Of a stretch of 50,322 bases of DNA, positions 34,683-45,116 are shown piece by piece. The notes beneath the pieces were generated by a model. It worked only from the letters and a program-made list of their open reading frames with translations, made no database searches and had not been told where the DNA came from. Location: positions 1 through 50,322 of the forward strand of contig PLTZ01000084.1 of the NCBI GenBank assembly GCA_003164715.1, in the 5' to 3' direction. A program made the translations under genes and the position numbers. Source of the stretch: Opitutaceae bacterium. Its GTDB lineage: Bacteria > Verrucomicrobiota > Verrucomicrobiia > Opitutales > Opitutaceae. How positions within the stretch are numbered: the first letter of the stretch is position 1; the number at the start of each line of letters is the position of its first letter.

Positions 34683-35446
34683 ACCGCGCGGGCGCCATCG
34701 ACCTGAACGCCGACGTGGGCGAGGGGTGCGGCTCCGACGCCGAGCTCGTGCCGCTTGTCTCGTCGGTGAACATCGCGTGCGGTGCGCACGCGGGCGACGA
34801 GTCCTCGATGCTGGGGGCGCTCCGGCTTGCCGTGCGCCACGGGGCGGCGATCGGCGCCCATCCCGGGTTTGCCGACAGGGAGCATTTCGGCAGGCGGGAG
34901 ATCGCGGTGGACCCGGAGGAGGCGGCCGCGCTGGTCACGGGTCAGGCGAGGATTCTCCAGGCGCTGGCCGGACGCCTCGGGGCGGCGGTCGGTCACGTGA
35001 AGCTCCACGGGGCGCTCTACAACATGGCCTCGAGGGATGGGGCGCTGGCGGCGGCGATCGCCCGCGCGCTGGCCAGGGACGCGCACGGGCCGGACTCGGG
35101 GTGGGTGCTGGTGGCGCTCGCCGGCAGCGCGCTTGCGCAGGAGGGCCGGAGGCAGGGGCTCAGGGTCCTCGGGGAGGCGTTCGCGGACCGCGCCTACCGC
35201 GCCGACGCAACGCTGGTACCGCGCGGGGAGCCCGGCTCCGTAATCGGGGACGAGTCGGCGGCCGCCCGCCAGGCCCTTCAAATCGCGCGGGAGGGTAGCG
35301 TGGTGGCGCGCGGCGGAGAGGTGATCCCCATCGACGCGGACACGATCTGCATCCATGGCGACAGCCCGGGCGCGGCAGGCCTTGCGCGCGGGATCCGCCG
35401 CGAGTTCGAGGCGGCGGGGATCGCGGTGCGCCCGGCTGGCCGCTGA
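34679..35446 (+). CDS. pxpA: 5-oxoprolinase subunit A (LamB/YcsF family)
   Basis: PxpA carries the amidohydrolase-like part of 5-oxoprolinase, acting after PxpBC phosphorylate 5-oxoproline. The 255-residue protein shows DLNADVGEGCGSDAELVPLVSSVNIACGAHAGDE, IGAHPGFADREHFGRREI, VGHVKLHGALYNMASRD, EAFADRAYRADATLVPR and ICIHGDSPGAAGLARGI, all core LamB/YcsF motifs. It is the last gene before a 288-base gap. A strong hairpin starts 21 bases after its stop codon. Confidence 0.95.
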   Translation: MNRAGAIDLNADVGEGCGSDAELVPLVSSVNIACGAHAGDESSMLGALRLAVRHGAAIGAHPGFADREHFGRREIAVDPEEAAALVTGQARILQALAGRLGAAVGHVKLHGALYNMASRDGALAAAIARALARDAHGPDSGWVLVALAGSALAQEGRRQGLRVLGEAFADRAYRADATLVPRGEPGSVIGDESAAARQALQIAREGSVVARGGEVIPIDADTICIHGDSPGAAGLARGIRREFEAAGIAVRPAGR

Positions 35447-35467
35447 GGTCCGGTTGGGCGGGCGCGG

Positions 35468-35497
35468 CCGAAACACGCCGTTTTTTGGCGGTTTCGG
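35468..35497 (+). terminator. Hairpin at the end of the pxpBCA group
   Basis: CCGAAAC (35468-35474) pairs with GTTTCGG (35491-35497). After a bulged A, CGCC (35476-35479) pairs with GGCG (35487-35490), leaving a seven-base loop that contains T6. The 11-base-pair stem is the strongest simple hairpin seen in the window. The bases after it (agggactatt) are not a U-run, so termination would need help from Rho or the structure may serve to protect the 3' end. Confidence 0.5.
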
Positions 35498-35734
35498 AGG
35501 GACTATTAGCTGAATTAATTGGCCCTGTTTTGGGCGTTTACGTGAAGATCCTCTTAACAGAGGGCAAGACATGCGCATGGGTTGACAAGAAACGCCGAGC
35601 ACGCCGTTTCCTCCGAATGTACCATGTTCCCATGGCTCTGGTGGAATCTGCATTCAGTGGCATCGGCGACATTCCCTTATCGGGACTGCCGAGAGGGACC
35701 TTTGTGCGTCCCGGCCACCCACCGACAGGGCCCC
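35498..35734 (+). promoter_or_regulatory. Structured, AT-richer leader upstream of the methylmalonyl-CoA locus
   Basis: No convincing gene lies between the pxpA hairpin and the 5S gene. The stretch is less GC-rich than its surroundings. It contains a 10-base palindrome CATGCGCATG (35570-35579), a consensus TTGACA (35582-35587) without a good -10 at standard spacing, and an inverted repeat CCATG-TTCC-CATGG (35622-35635). A nested stem follows: TCGGC 663-667 with GCCGA 688-692, enclosing TCCC 673-676 with GGGA 682-685 (add 35000). GGGAC 35695-35699 can pair with GTCCC 35708-35712, 22 bases before the start codon. It probably holds the promoter and a folded 5' UTR. No known riboswitch class was recognised. 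Confidence 0.45.
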
Positions 35735-37240
35735 ATGCCTATGAAAACGGTTGTGTTTAACAATACGGTCCTTCGCGACGGCCACCAATCCCTGGCGGCG
35801 ACGCGCATGAGCACCGCCCAGATGCTGCCCGCAGCCCCGACGCTCGACGGGCTCGGGTTCGGGGCGCTTGAGACCTGGGGCGGGGCCACGATCGATTCAT
35901 GCCTGAGATACCTCTCCGAGAACCCGTTCGCCAGGCTGGACGCCCTGAAGGCGGCGGCCCCGAAGACGCCGCAGATGATGCTGCTGCGCGGCCAGAACCT
36001 CGTGCAGTACACGAGCTTCCCGGACGACGTGGTCGAGGCGTTCGTGCGGTGCACGGCCAAGCACGGCCTGGACATCTTCCGCATCTTTGACGCGCTCAAC
36101 GACGCCCGCAACTTGGTCACCGCGATCCGGACGGTGAAGGCGGCGGGCAAGCACGCCCAGGGCGCCATCTGCTACACGATGAGCCCGGTGCACACGCCCG
36201 AGAAGCTCGCGGCGTTCGCCGACGAGCTGGTCGAGCAGGGCGTCGACTCCATCTGCGTGAAGGACATGGCGGGCCTGCTCACGCCCCGGGTGACCTTCAA
36301 CCTGGTGAAGGCGATCAAGCAGCGCCACGCGATCCCGGTCGTGGTCCATAGCCACGACACGGCGGGGCTCGCCCTGGCGTCGTACATCGCCGCCATCGAC
36401 GCCGGGGCCGACTCCGTCGAGACCTCGATCACCCCGTTCGCGAACGGGACGGCGCAGCCCGACACGGTGCGCATGCTCGCGGCCCTGGCCGGCAACCCGC
36501 GCCTTCCCCACTACGACGGCAAGAGGCTCTTCGAGCTCAGGCAGTACTTCGAGGGCGTGGCAAAGGAGCTGGCGGCCTTCATGAGCGTCGCCAACGAGCG
36601 CGTCGACAGCGACGCCCTGACCTTCCAGGTCCCCGGCGGGATGCTCAGCAACTTCAGGAACCAGCTCAAGGAGCTCAAGATGGAGAACAGGTTCGCCGAC
36701 GTCATGGCCGAGGTGCCGGTCGTCCGCGAGGCCCTCGGGTGGATCCCACTCGTGACCCCGACCTCGCAGATCGTGGGCACCCAGGCGGTGCTCAACGTCA
36801 AGTTCGGCCGCTGGCAGAACCTCGCCCAGGCCACGATCGACATCGCGCTCGGCAAGTACGGGCGGCCCCCGGGGGGCATCAACGCGGAGCTGGCGGCGCT
36901 CGCGCGCAAGAAGTCGGGCCAGGAGCCCGTGGTGGGGCGCCCGGCCGACCTGCTCGCGCCGCGCATGTCCGCCCTCAGGGAGGAGCTGTCCAAGAAGGGG
37001 ATCGAGCCCACCGACGACAACGCCGTCCTCTACGCGATGTTCCCGCGGGAAACCGAGTCCCTGTACCTGAAGAAGAGCCCGGCGGCCGCCCCCGCGCCGA
37101 AACCCGTGGTGATCACCTCCCCGGCCCCGAGCGCCGCCGCGCAGCCGGCCCCGGCTGCGGTCAACGGCCACGCGGTCCGCAGGTTCTTCATCACGATCAA
37201 CAGCCGCCGAAGCGAGGTGCTGGTGGAGGAGATCAGCTGA
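35735..37240 (+). CDS. Biotin-dependent carboxyltransferase, 5S-type (oxaloacetate decarboxylase alpha / transcarboxylase 5S / PycB-like)
   Basis: This 501-residue HMGL-type TIM barrel moves CO2 between biotin and pyruvate/oxaloacetate. Metal and carboxyl-handling residues are present: RDGHQSL (Asp15), ICVKDMAGLL (Lys176, carbamylated in the family) and VVHSHDTAGLA (His205, His207). QVPGGMLSNFRNQL starts the C-terminal helical domain. After an Ala/Pro linker (about residues 448-480) the protein ends with a strand pair RRFFITINSRRSEVLVEEIS, like the first strands of a biotin carrier domain but with no biotinyl lysine region. ATG 35735 was chosen, and a second ATG is two codons on. With the 12S and 1.3S genes downstream it would complete a soluble transcarboxylase. 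Confidence 0.88.
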   Translation: MPMKTVVFNNTVLRDGHQSLAATRMSTAQMLPAAPTLDGLGFGALETWGGATIDSCLRYLSENPFARLDALKAAAPKTPQMMLLRGQNLVQYTSFPDDVVEAFVRCTAKHGLDIFRIFDALNDARNLVTAIRTVKAAGKHAQGAICYTMSPVHTPEKLAAFADELVEQGVDSICVKDMAGLLTPRVTFNLVKAIKQRHAIPVVVHSHDTAGLALASYIAAIDAGADSVETSITPFANGTAQPDTVRMLAALAGNPRLPHYDGKRLFELRQYFEGVAKELAAFMSVANERVDSDALTFQVPGGMLSNFRNQLKELKMENRFADVMAEVPVVREALGWIPLVTPTSQIVGTQAVLNVKFGRWQNLAQATIDIALGKYGRPPGGINAELAALARKKSGQEPVVGRPADLLAPRMSALREELSKKGIEPTDDNAVLYAMFPRETESLYLKKSPAAAPAPKPVVITSPAPSAAAQPAPAAVNGHAVRRFFITINSRRSEVLVEEIS

Positions 37241-37244
37241 AGCC

Positions 37245-39383
37245 ATGAGCGCCCAGACCCAAGAGAAGCTCTTTGCGGAGTTCCCCGAGGCAAGCGCGGC
37301 GGAGTGGCGGAAGGCCGCCGAGGAGTCGCTGGCGGGAGCGCCCTTCGAGAAGAAGGTGTTCACCAAGACGCCGGAGGGGATCGACCTGCGGCCGATCTAC
37401 ACCCGCGAGGACGGCCAGAAGCTGCCCCTGCAGTCGACGTGGCCGGGGCTCGCCCCCTACCTGCGCGGCTCCACGGCGCTCGGCGCGCGCTCGGCCGGGT
37501 GGCTGATCGCGCAGGAGCTGCCCTACGGAAGGCCCGAGGAGTTCAACCAGGCCCTCCTTCAGGACCTCAACCGCGGCCAGAACTGCGTCCACCTGCTCTT
37601 TGACATTGCGACCCGCCTCGGGCTCGACCCCGACTCGGGGCTCCCGGGCGAGGTGGGCGGCTGCGGGCTGTCGCTCGCGACCCTGGACGACGTCGGCCGC
37701 GCCCTGCGGGGCGTCGACCTGGCCTCGGTTCCCGTCCACGCGCCGGCGGGCATTTCCGCCCTTGCGATCACGGCGCTCCTGTCGGCCTGGATGGCCGAGC
37801 AGGGCAAGAAGCCGTCGGCCCTCCACGGGGCCGTCCTTTCGGACCCGTTCAGCGAGTGGGTCGGCCGGGGGGTCCTTCCCGGCGGGCTCTTCGGCGCCTA
37901 CGACGAGATGGCGGTCCTCACCGACTGGGCCGCGCGCAACAAGGCGAAGCTCAAGACCATCGGCGTGCACGCGAACCTCTGGGCGGATGCCGGAGGAAAC
38001 GCCGTCCAGGAACTCGCCTTCGGGCTCGCGACGGGGGTCGAGTACCTGCGCGAGCTCGACCTGCGCAAGCTCAGCGCCAGCCGAGCCGGCCCCCGGTTCC
38101 TTTTCACCTATTCGCTGGGGTCGCACTTCTTCATGGAGATCGCAAAGCTCAGGGCGGCGCGCCTCCTGTGGGCCCGCGCCGTCGGCGCGGCGGGCGGAAA
38201 CGAGGAGGCCCAGCGGCTCGTCTCCCACGGGCGCACCTCCATCTGGAACAAGACCGTCCTCGACCCGCACGTGAACCTGCTGCGGGCGACCAGCGAGGCG
38301 TTCGTCGGCGTCATGGGCGGCTGCTCGAGCCTCCATGTCGCCCCGTTCGAAGAATGCTTCAGAGTGCCCGACGACTTCTCGCGGCGCCTGGCCCGCAACA
38401 TCCAGATCATCCTCGCCGAGGAGTGCCAGCTCGCCCGGGTCGTCGACCCGGCCGGCGGCTCGTGGTACGTCGAGACGCTGACCCTCGAGCTGGCCGAGAA
38501 GGCGTGGGCGCTCTTCCAAGACGTCGAGCGCAGGGGGGGGATGGCCGCGGCGCTTCGCTCCGGATTTCCCCAGGAGCAGGTCGGCGTGTCCGCAAGGGAC
38601 CGCATCGCCAGTGCCGAAACCCGCAGGGACGGGATTATCGGGACCAACCTTCAGCCGAACCTGAGGGAGAAGATGGAGGTCGGCCAGCCGCTCGACTACG
38701 CGGCGCTCGCCGCCCGGCGCGCGGCGCAGATTGTCAGCTACCGCATGTCGCCCGAGGCCGAGCGCGGCGCGCAGGTGCTGGAGAAGCTGGCCACGCTGCT
38801 CGGCGCGCCTGCGTCGACGAAGATGGCGATACTGACCGACGCCTTCCTCCACGGCGCGAGCCTGGGCGAGGTGACGCGCGTCATGCGCTCGGGCCGCGAC
38901 GACGAGGCGCCGATTGCGAAGGTGCGGTTGCAGCGCCGCAGCGAGTCGTTCGAGGCGGTCCGCCGCCGCTGCGAGGCCTTCAAGGAGCGGACGGGCGCGC
39001 GCCCGAAGGTGTTCCTCGCCAACATGGGGCCGCGCAAGCAGCACGGGTCCCGCGCCGACTTCAGCGCCGCCTTCTTCGGCGTCGGGGGCTTCGAGATTGT
39101 CGGCGGCAAGGGCTTCGACACGCCGGAGGCGGCCGTGCTTGCGGCGATCGACTCCAAGGCCCCGATTGTGGTCATCTGCTCCACGGACGAGAGCTACCCG
39201 CAGCTCGTCCCGCCGATCGCCGCGGCGCTCAAGGCGGTGCCGGCCGGCCCGCGGGTGGTGCTCGCGGGGCTGCCGACCGGGCAGGTCGACCGCCTGCATG
39301 CCGCCGGGGTCGACGAATTCATCCACGTGCGGGCCAACTGCGCGCAGATGCTGGCGGCGTTCCAGGAAAAGCTGGGTATTTGA
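37245..39383 (+). CDS. mutA: Methylmalonyl-CoA mutase small (non-catalytic) subunit
   Basis: This 712-residue subunit pairs with MutB to interconvert succinyl-CoA and (R)-methylmalonyl-CoA. It has the mutase barrel features ([82 protein letters not shown]). Its C-terminal cobalamin-like domain reads [32 protein letters not shown], without the DxHxxG motif. It is therefore the B12-free small subunit of the heterodimeric, actinobacterial-type enzyme. It follows the 5S gene by four bases and precedes mutB by eight. Confidence 0.95.
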   Translation: MSAQTQEKLFAEFPEASAAEWRKAAEESLAGAPFEKKVFTKTPEGIDLRPIYTREDGQKLPLQSTWPGLAPYLRGSTALGARSAGWLIAQELPYGRPEEFNQALLQDLNRGQNCVHLLFDIATRLGLDPDSGLPGEVGGCGLSLATLDDVGRALRGVDLASVPVHAPAGISALAITALLSAWMAEQGKKPSALHGAVLSDPFSEWVGRGVLPGGLFGAYDEMAVLTDWAARNKAKLKTIGVHANLWADAGGNAVQELAFGLATGVEYLRELDLRKLSASRAGPRFLFTYSLGSHFFMEIAKLRAARLLWARAVGAAGGNEEAQRLVSHGRTSIWNKTVLDPHVNLLRATSEAFVGVMGGCSSLHVAPFEECFRVPDDFSRRLARNIQIILAEECQLARVVDPAGGSWYVETLTLELAEKAWALFQDVERRGGMAAALRSGFPQEQVGVSARDRIASAETRRDGIIGTNLQPNLREKMEVGQPLDYAALAARRAAQIVSYRMSPEAERGAQVLEKLATLLGAPASTKMAILTDAFLHGASLGEVTRVMRSGRDDEAPIAKVRLQRRSESFEAVRRRCEAFKERTGARPKVFLANMGPRKQHGSRADFSAAFFGVGGFEIVGGKGFDTPEAAVLAAIDSKAPIVVICSTDESYPQLVPPIAAALKAVPAGPRVVLAGLPTGQVDRLHAAGVDEFIHVRANCAQMLAAFQEKLGI

Positions 39384-39391
39384 AGGACTCC

Positions 39392-41578
39392 ATGGCCATG
39401 AAATTCCCCGACTACACGACCCTCCCTCTGGAGCCGTCCGCGATGAGCGGCGGCGACGCCAAGCGCTGGAAGGCCGCCGCGAAGGCCGAGGACCCGAGCC
39501 CCGGCGCCCTGGCGGACTGGATGACCGTCGAGCAGATCCCCGTCGCGCCCCTCTACACGCCCGAGGACATGAAGCCTCTGGAGCACCTCGGCTTCACGGC
39601 GGGCCTCCCCCCGTTTCTCAGGGGCCCGTACGCGACCATGTACGTGCTCAAGCCCTGGACGATCCGGCAGTACGCTGGGTTCTCGACGGCCACCGAGAGC
39701 AACGCCTTCTACCGGCGCAACCTCGCCGCGGGGCAGACCGGCCTTTCCGTGGCCTTCGACCTGGCGACCCACCGCGGCTACGACAGCGACCACCCGAGGG
39801 TGGTCGGGGACGTCGGCAAGGCCGGTGTCGCCGTCGACTCGGTCCTCGACATGCAGGCCCTCTTCGCGGGCATCCCGCTCGACAAGATCAGCGTCTCGAT
39901 GACGATGAACGGGGCGGTTTTGCCCGTCCTCTCGTTCTACATCGTCGCGGCGCAGGAGCAGGGCGTCCCGCTGGACCAGCTCGCCGGGACGATCCAGAAC
40001 GACATCCTGAAGGAGTACATGGTGCGCAACACGTACATCTACCCGCCTGGACCCTCGATCAAGATCATCGCCGACATCTTCGAGTACACGTCGAGGAAGA
40101 TGCCGAGGTTCAACTCGATCTCCATCTCGGGCTACCACATGCAGGAGGCCGGCGCGACCGCGGACCTGGAGCTGGCCTACACGCTGGCGGACGGCCTCGA
40201 GTACCTGCGCACGGGCGTCAAGGCGGGGATCGACGTCGACGCCTTCGCGCCGCGGCTCTCGTTCTTCTGGGCCCAGGGTAAGAACTTCTTCATGGAGGTG
40301 GCCAAGATGCGCGCGGCGCGCCTGCTCTGGGCCAAGATGGTCAGGCAGTTCAATCCGAAGAACCCGAAGTCGATGGCGCTGCGCACGCACTCGCAGACGA
40401 GCGGCTGGAGCCTCACGGAGCAGGACCCCTACAACAACGTCGCCCGCACGTGCGTCGAGGCCATGGCGGCCGTCATGGGCCACACCCAGAGCCTGCACAC
40501 CAACTCGCTCGACGAGGCCATCGCGCTTCCGACCGACTTCTCGGCGCGGATCGCGCGCAACACCCAGCTCTTCCTGCAGGCTGAGACCGGCATCTGCAGC
40601 GTCGTCGACCCGTGGGGCGGCTCCTACTACGTCGAGCGGCTGACCCACGAGCTGGCCCACCGGGCGTGGGGGCACATCCAGGAGGTCGAGCGGCTCGGCG
40701 GCATGGCCAAGGCCATCGAGACCGGGATCCCGAAGCTCAGGATCGAGGAGGCCGCCGCCCGCCGGCAGGCGCTCATCGACTCGGGCGGGGAGACGATCGT
40801 CGGGGTCAACCGCTACCGCCTCGAGCGGGAGGCTCCCATGGAGATCCTCGAGGTCGACAACAGCGCGGTCCGCGAGTCCCAGGTGCGCCAGCTGCAGAAG
40901 CTCAAGGCCGAGCGCGACGGCTCCAAGGTGAAGCAGGCGCTGGAGGCCCTGACGGAGTCCGCGCGCACCGGCGCGGGCAACCTGCTCGAGCTCAGCGTCG
41001 AGGCCGCCCGGGTGCGCGCGACCCTGGGGGAGATCTCCGACGCGCTCGAGAAGGTCTACGGCCGCTACAAGGCTCAGATCCGCTCGGTGTCCGGCGTCTA
41101 CCGCTCGGCCTACGGGTCGGGGGACGGGATCGCCAAGGTGCGCCGGATGGCGGACGCCTTCGCCGAGCGCGAGGGGCGAAGGCCGCGCATCCTGATCGCC
41201 AAGCTCGGCCAGGACGGCCACGACCGCGGGGCGAAGGTCGTGGCGACTGCCATGGCCGACATGGGCTTCGATGTCGACATCGGCCCCCTGTTCCAGACTC
41301 CCGAGGAGGCTGCCAAGGACGCGATCGAGAACGACGTGCACATTGTCGCCATGAGTTCACTGGCCGGCGGCCACAAGACGCTGCTGCCGGAGCTCGTCGG
41401 CGAGCTGAAGCGCAAGGGGCGCGACGACATCCTCGTCGTGGTCGGCGGCGTCATTCCCGCGCAGGACTACGACTACCTCTACAAGAACGGCGCCGCCGCC
41501 GTCTTCGGCCCGGGAACCCCCGTTCCCGCGTCGGCCGTGGCGGTCCTGGAAAAGCTGGGCATAGCCCCGGTGGTCTGA
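39392..41578 (+). CDS. mutB: Methylmalonyl-CoA mutase large (catalytic, B12-binding) subunit
   Basis: MutB carries out the adenosylcobalamin-dependent carbon-skeleton rearrangement between succinyl-CoA and methylmalonyl-CoA. The 728-residue protein matches the usual size of this subunit. The substrate barrel shows [56 protein letters not shown] and [20 protein letters not shown]. The C-terminal domain has [12 protein letters not shown], with His610 as the lower cobalt ligand in DxHxx[10 protein letters not shown] and [11 protein letters not shown] follow. ATG 39392 is preceded by AAGGA, one of the few clear Shine-Dalgarno sequences in the window. The earlier frame is a shadow of mutA. No cobalamin genes or B12 riboswitch were seen. 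Confidence 0.97.
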   Translation: MAMKFPDYTTLPLEPSAMSGGDAKRWKAAAKAEDPSPGALADWMTVEQIPVAPLYTPEDMKPLEHLGFTAGLPPFLRGPYATMYVLKPWTIRQYAGFSTATESNAFYRRNLAAGQTGLSVAFDLATHRGYDSDHPRVVGDVGKAGVAVDSVLDMQALFAGIPLDKISVSMTMNGAVLPVLSFYIVAAQEQGVPLDQLAGTIQNDILKEYMVRNTYIYPPGPSIKIIADIFEYTSRKMPRFNSISISGYHMQEAGATADLELAYTLADGLEYLRTGVKAGIDVDAFAPRLSFFWAQGKNFFMEVAKMRAARLLWAKMVRQFNPKNPKSMALRTHSQTSGWSLTEQDPYNNVARTCVEAMAAVMGHTQSLHTNSLDEAIALPTDFSARIARNTQLFLQAETGICSVVDPWGGSYYVERLTHELAHRAWGHIQEVERLGGMAKAIETGIPKLRIEEAAARRQALIDSGGETIVGVNRYRLEREAPMEILEVDNSAVRESQVRQLQKLKAERDGSKVKQALEALTESARTGAGNLLELSVEAARVRATLGEISDALEKVYGRYKAQIRSVSGVYRSAYGSGDGIAKVRRMADAFAEREGRRPRILIAKLGQDGHDRGAKVVATAMADMGFDVDIGPLFQTPEEAAKDAIENDVHIVAMSSLAGGHKTLLPELVGELKRKGRDDILVVVGGVIPAQDYDYLYKNGAAAVFGPGTPVPASAVAVLEKLGIAPVV

Positions 41579-41598
41579 AAGCCCCCCGGGCGAGCCCC

Positions 41599-42720
41599 AT
41601 GAGTGCCGAGTCCACACCGCCCGACTGGGTTCCGGCAGGTGGCGGCCCCGAGTTCGCGACGCGCGTCGTGGGAGGGGTCCCGCAGCCCGCGGCGCCCGGT
41701 GCCGCGGCCGCGCGGGCGCGGGCGCTCGACGTCCCGTCGCTGGTCGCCGGGATCAAGGCGGGCGAGCGCGGCGCGCTCGCCCGAGGCATAACCCTGATCG
41801 AGAGCAGGTCTGCGGCCCACCGGGGCGCCGCCGAGCGGCTGCTCAACGTCCTCATGCCGTTTTCGGGAAATGCCTGGCGCATCGGGATCACGGGGGCGCC
41901 GGGCGCCGGCAAGAGCACATTCATCGACACCCTCGGCACCCGCCTCTGCGAGGCCGGCAGGAAGGTCGCCGTCCTCTCGGTCGACCCGTCGAGCCCGATC
42001 TCGCACGGCAGCATCCTGGGCGACAAGACGCGCATGGAGTGCCTGTCACGGCAGCCCGGGGCCTTCATCCGCCCGTCCCCGAGCGGCGGCGAGATCGGCG
42101 GGGTCGCGCGAAGGACGCGCGAGACGATCACGCTCTGCGAGGCCGCCGGGTTCGAGATCGTGCTGGTCGAGACGGTGGGCGTCGGCCAGAGCGAGGTCCT
42201 TGTCCGGGAGATGGTCGACTGCTTCCTGCTCCTCATGATCGCCGGGGCGGGTGACGAGCTCCAGGGCATCAAGAAGGGGATCGTCGAATTGGCCGACATC
42301 CTCGCGGTCAACAAGGCGGACGGCGAGAACTGCACGCGGGTCGAGGCCACGCGGCTCGAGTTCGAGCGGGCGCTTCACTATTTCTCGATTGCCGACGAGG
42401 CCTGGCATCCGCCGGTCCTCGCCTGCTCGTCGCTCAGCAGCGAGGGGGTCGGCGAGGTGTGGGTGCAGGTCGAGCGGTTCATGAGTCACGCGGAGTTGAC
42501 CGGGCAGTTTGCCGAGCGGCGCCACTCCCAGTCGCTGTCCTGGCTCTCGGCGCTATTGGAGCAGGGGCTTCATGAGGCCTTCTCGTCCAAGCGCGAAGTG
42601 GTTGCATTGAGAAGGGCGCTGGAGCTTGAGGTCGTTGCCGGAAACGTCAGTGCCCCCTATGCGGCTCGCAGGCTCCTCGAGGCGGCGGGGCTGGTAATGG
42701 AAAACAATAAGCCCCAATGA
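41599..42720 (+). CDS. meaB: Methylmalonyl-CoA mutase-associated GTPase MeaB
   Basis: MeaB is a G3E-family GTPase that gates cofactor loading and protects methylmalonyl-CoA mutase from inactivation. The 373-residue protein has Walker A GITGAPGAGKSTFID, SVDPSSPISHGSILGDKTRM, a base-recognition NKAD motif (ILAVNKADGEN) and ETVGVGQSEV. The first 45 residues are a poorly conserved Ala/Pro-rich arm. ATG 41599 follows GCCCC with no Shine-Dalgarno sequence and lies 20 bases after mutB, so it belongs to the mutase operon. The last 40 codons are noticeably less GC-rich than the rest. Confidence 0.95.
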   Translation: MSAESTPPDWVPAGGGPEFATRVVGGVPQPAAPGAAAARARALDVPSLVAGIKAGERGALARGITLIESRSAAHRGAAERLLNVLMPFSGNAWRIGITGAPGAGKSTFIDTLGTRLCEAGRKVAVLSVDPSSPISHGSILGDKTRMECLSRQPGAFIRPSPSGGEIGGVARRTRETITLCEAAGFEIVLVETVGVGQSEVLVREMVDCFLLLMIAGAGDELQGIKKGIVELADILAVNKADGENCTRVEATRLEFERALHYFSIADEAWHPPVLACSSLSSEGVGEVWVQVERFMSHAELTGQFAERRHSQSLSWLSALLEQGLHEAFSSKREVVALRRALELEVVAGNVSAPYAARRLLEAAGLVMENNKPQ

Positions 42721-42785
42721 ATTGGCTGATAACCATGCTACTTTGAATTAGATGCGCACAAGATCACAAATTACGCGCAGCCACG

Positions 42786-42799
42786 CCGCAGGAATGCGG
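42786..42799 (+). other. Small GNRA-type hairpin in the meaB-epimerase gap
   Basis: CCGCA and TGCGG form a perfect five-base-pair stem closed by a GGAA loop (GNRA type, stable in RNA). It lies in a 116-base gap that is clearly AT-richer than its surroundings, 37 bases before the epimerase start. A T6 run follows at 42823-42829 but is too far away for a terminator. It may mark an internal promoter or processing point in the operon. Confidence 0.35.
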
Positions 42800-42836
42800 T
42801 TAGACTGATCACGCAACGACACACTTTTTTCCCGCC

Positions 42837-43256
42837 ATGATTCAATCCATTGACCATCTAGGCATTGCCGTCCGCTCGATCGACGAGGCGGTGCCGATCT
42901 ACGAAACCGCGCTTGGCTTGCGCTGTCTGGGTCGCGAGGAGGTCGCCTCCCAGCGCGTGAAGACGGCGTTCTTCGACGTCGGCGGGGTCCACCTCGAGCT
43001 CCTGGAACCCACGGCGCCGGACAGCCCGATCGCCAAGTTCCTTGCGGAGAAGGGGGAGGGGATCCACCACATCGCGTTCCGCACCGACGACATCAAGGGC
43101 CAGCTGGAGCAGGCGGCCGCGGGCGGGGTCCGCCTCATCAACGCTGAGCCCTTTGAGGGCGCCGCGGGCAAGCTCGTGGCCTTTCTCCATCCCAAGTCGA
43201 CACGCGGCGTGCTCACCGAGCTCTGCGCCCTGAAACCGGGCGAAAACGCCCACTAA
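42837..43256 (+). CDS. mce: Methylmalonyl-CoA epimerase
   Basis: The enzyme interconverts (R)- and (S)-methylmalonyl-CoA, linking the mutase to the carboxyltransferase. The 139-residue protein is a VOC-fold member of typical length, with IDHLGIAVRSIDEAVPIYE (first metal His), VHLELLEPTAPDSPIAKFL, GIHHIAFRTDDI (second His pair) and FLHPKSTRGVLTELC (carrying a Glu ligand). It starts at ATG 42837, after CCCGCC. The upstream gap may hold its own promoter. It precedes the 12S carboxyltransferase gene by 26 bases. Confidence 0.94.
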   Translation: MIQSIDHLGIAVRSIDEAVPIYETALGLRCLGREEVASQRVKTAFFDVGGVHLELLEPTAPDSPIAKFLAEKGEGIHHIAFRTDDIKGQLEQAAAGGVRLINAEPFEGAAGKLVAFLHPKSTRGVLTELCALKPGENAH

Positions 43257-43282
43257 GCCCCCCCCCGAGGAACCCGTATCCC

Positions 43283-44836
<1,554 letters not shown>

Positions 44837-44895
44837 CCCCGAGAGCCCACCGTAACCCTTCCCTCAACGTGAGCGCAGAGCACCCGTCAAACGCC

Positions 44896-45087
44896 ATGAA
44901 CAAAGAGCAAAGCCCAGAACTGCGCGCGGTGATCGCCGCCGCGGTCTACGTCACGCTCGGGTCGAACGCCCGGATCGCCTCGGTGGAGCCGTCAAAGCGC
45001 TCGGCCACGGCGAGTGTCGATACCCAGATGAACGCCTGGTCGCTCGAGGGCCGCAGGCAGATCCACGGAGGGCACAGAGTCCGGTAG
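44896..45087 (+). CDS. Small accessory subunit of the biotin carboxyltransferase complex (candidate)
   Basis: This 63-residue soluble protein starts at ATG 44896 (MNKEQSPELRAVIAAAVYVTLG). A GTG at 44869 would add nine residues. The N-terminal ELRAVIAAAV helix and the tail NAWSLEGRRQIHGGHRVR fit the small delta/epsilon-type subunits of oxaloacetate and methylmalonyl-CoA decarboxylases, which often read 'P-E-x-x-A-x-I-A-A-A' and end in a W...GR...R motif. The hydrophobic stretch is too short for a membrane span. Its place between the 12S and biotin-carrier genes supports a structural or stabilising role in that complex. The assignment rests on context and motif memory. Confidence 0.65.
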   Translation: MNKEQSPELRAVIAAAVYVTLGSNARIASVEPSKRSATASVDTQMNAWSLEGRRQIHGGHRVR

Positions 45088-45116
45088 GTCGACCCAACAC
45101 CCATCATCCCCCCACC

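Noticed and set aside
35582-35610. TTGACA at 35582-35587 as a sigma-70 promoter of the 5S gene
   Set aside because: The -35 is perfect, but the sequences 16-18 bases downstream (cgtttc) do not resemble TATAAT. It is kept only as part of the leader description.
35498-35734. Cobalamin riboswitch upstream of the B12-dependent mutase locus
   Set aside because: No B12-box-like element in the expected arrangement could be found by eye. Mutase operons usually are not controlled this way. An Infernal search with the cobalamin model would settle it.
35485-35760. A 91-codon plus-strand frame in the leader of the propionate locus
   Set aside because: It starts with TTG inside the hairpin, overlaps the 5S start out of frame and has no recognisable motif. 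A leader peptide cannot be excluded but is not supported.
37245-39383. Loss of the B12-binding histidine in MutA as a defect
   Set aside because: The small subunit of heterodimeric methylmalonyl-CoA mutases normally lacks DxHxxG. MutB keeps His610, so the enzyme is expected to work.
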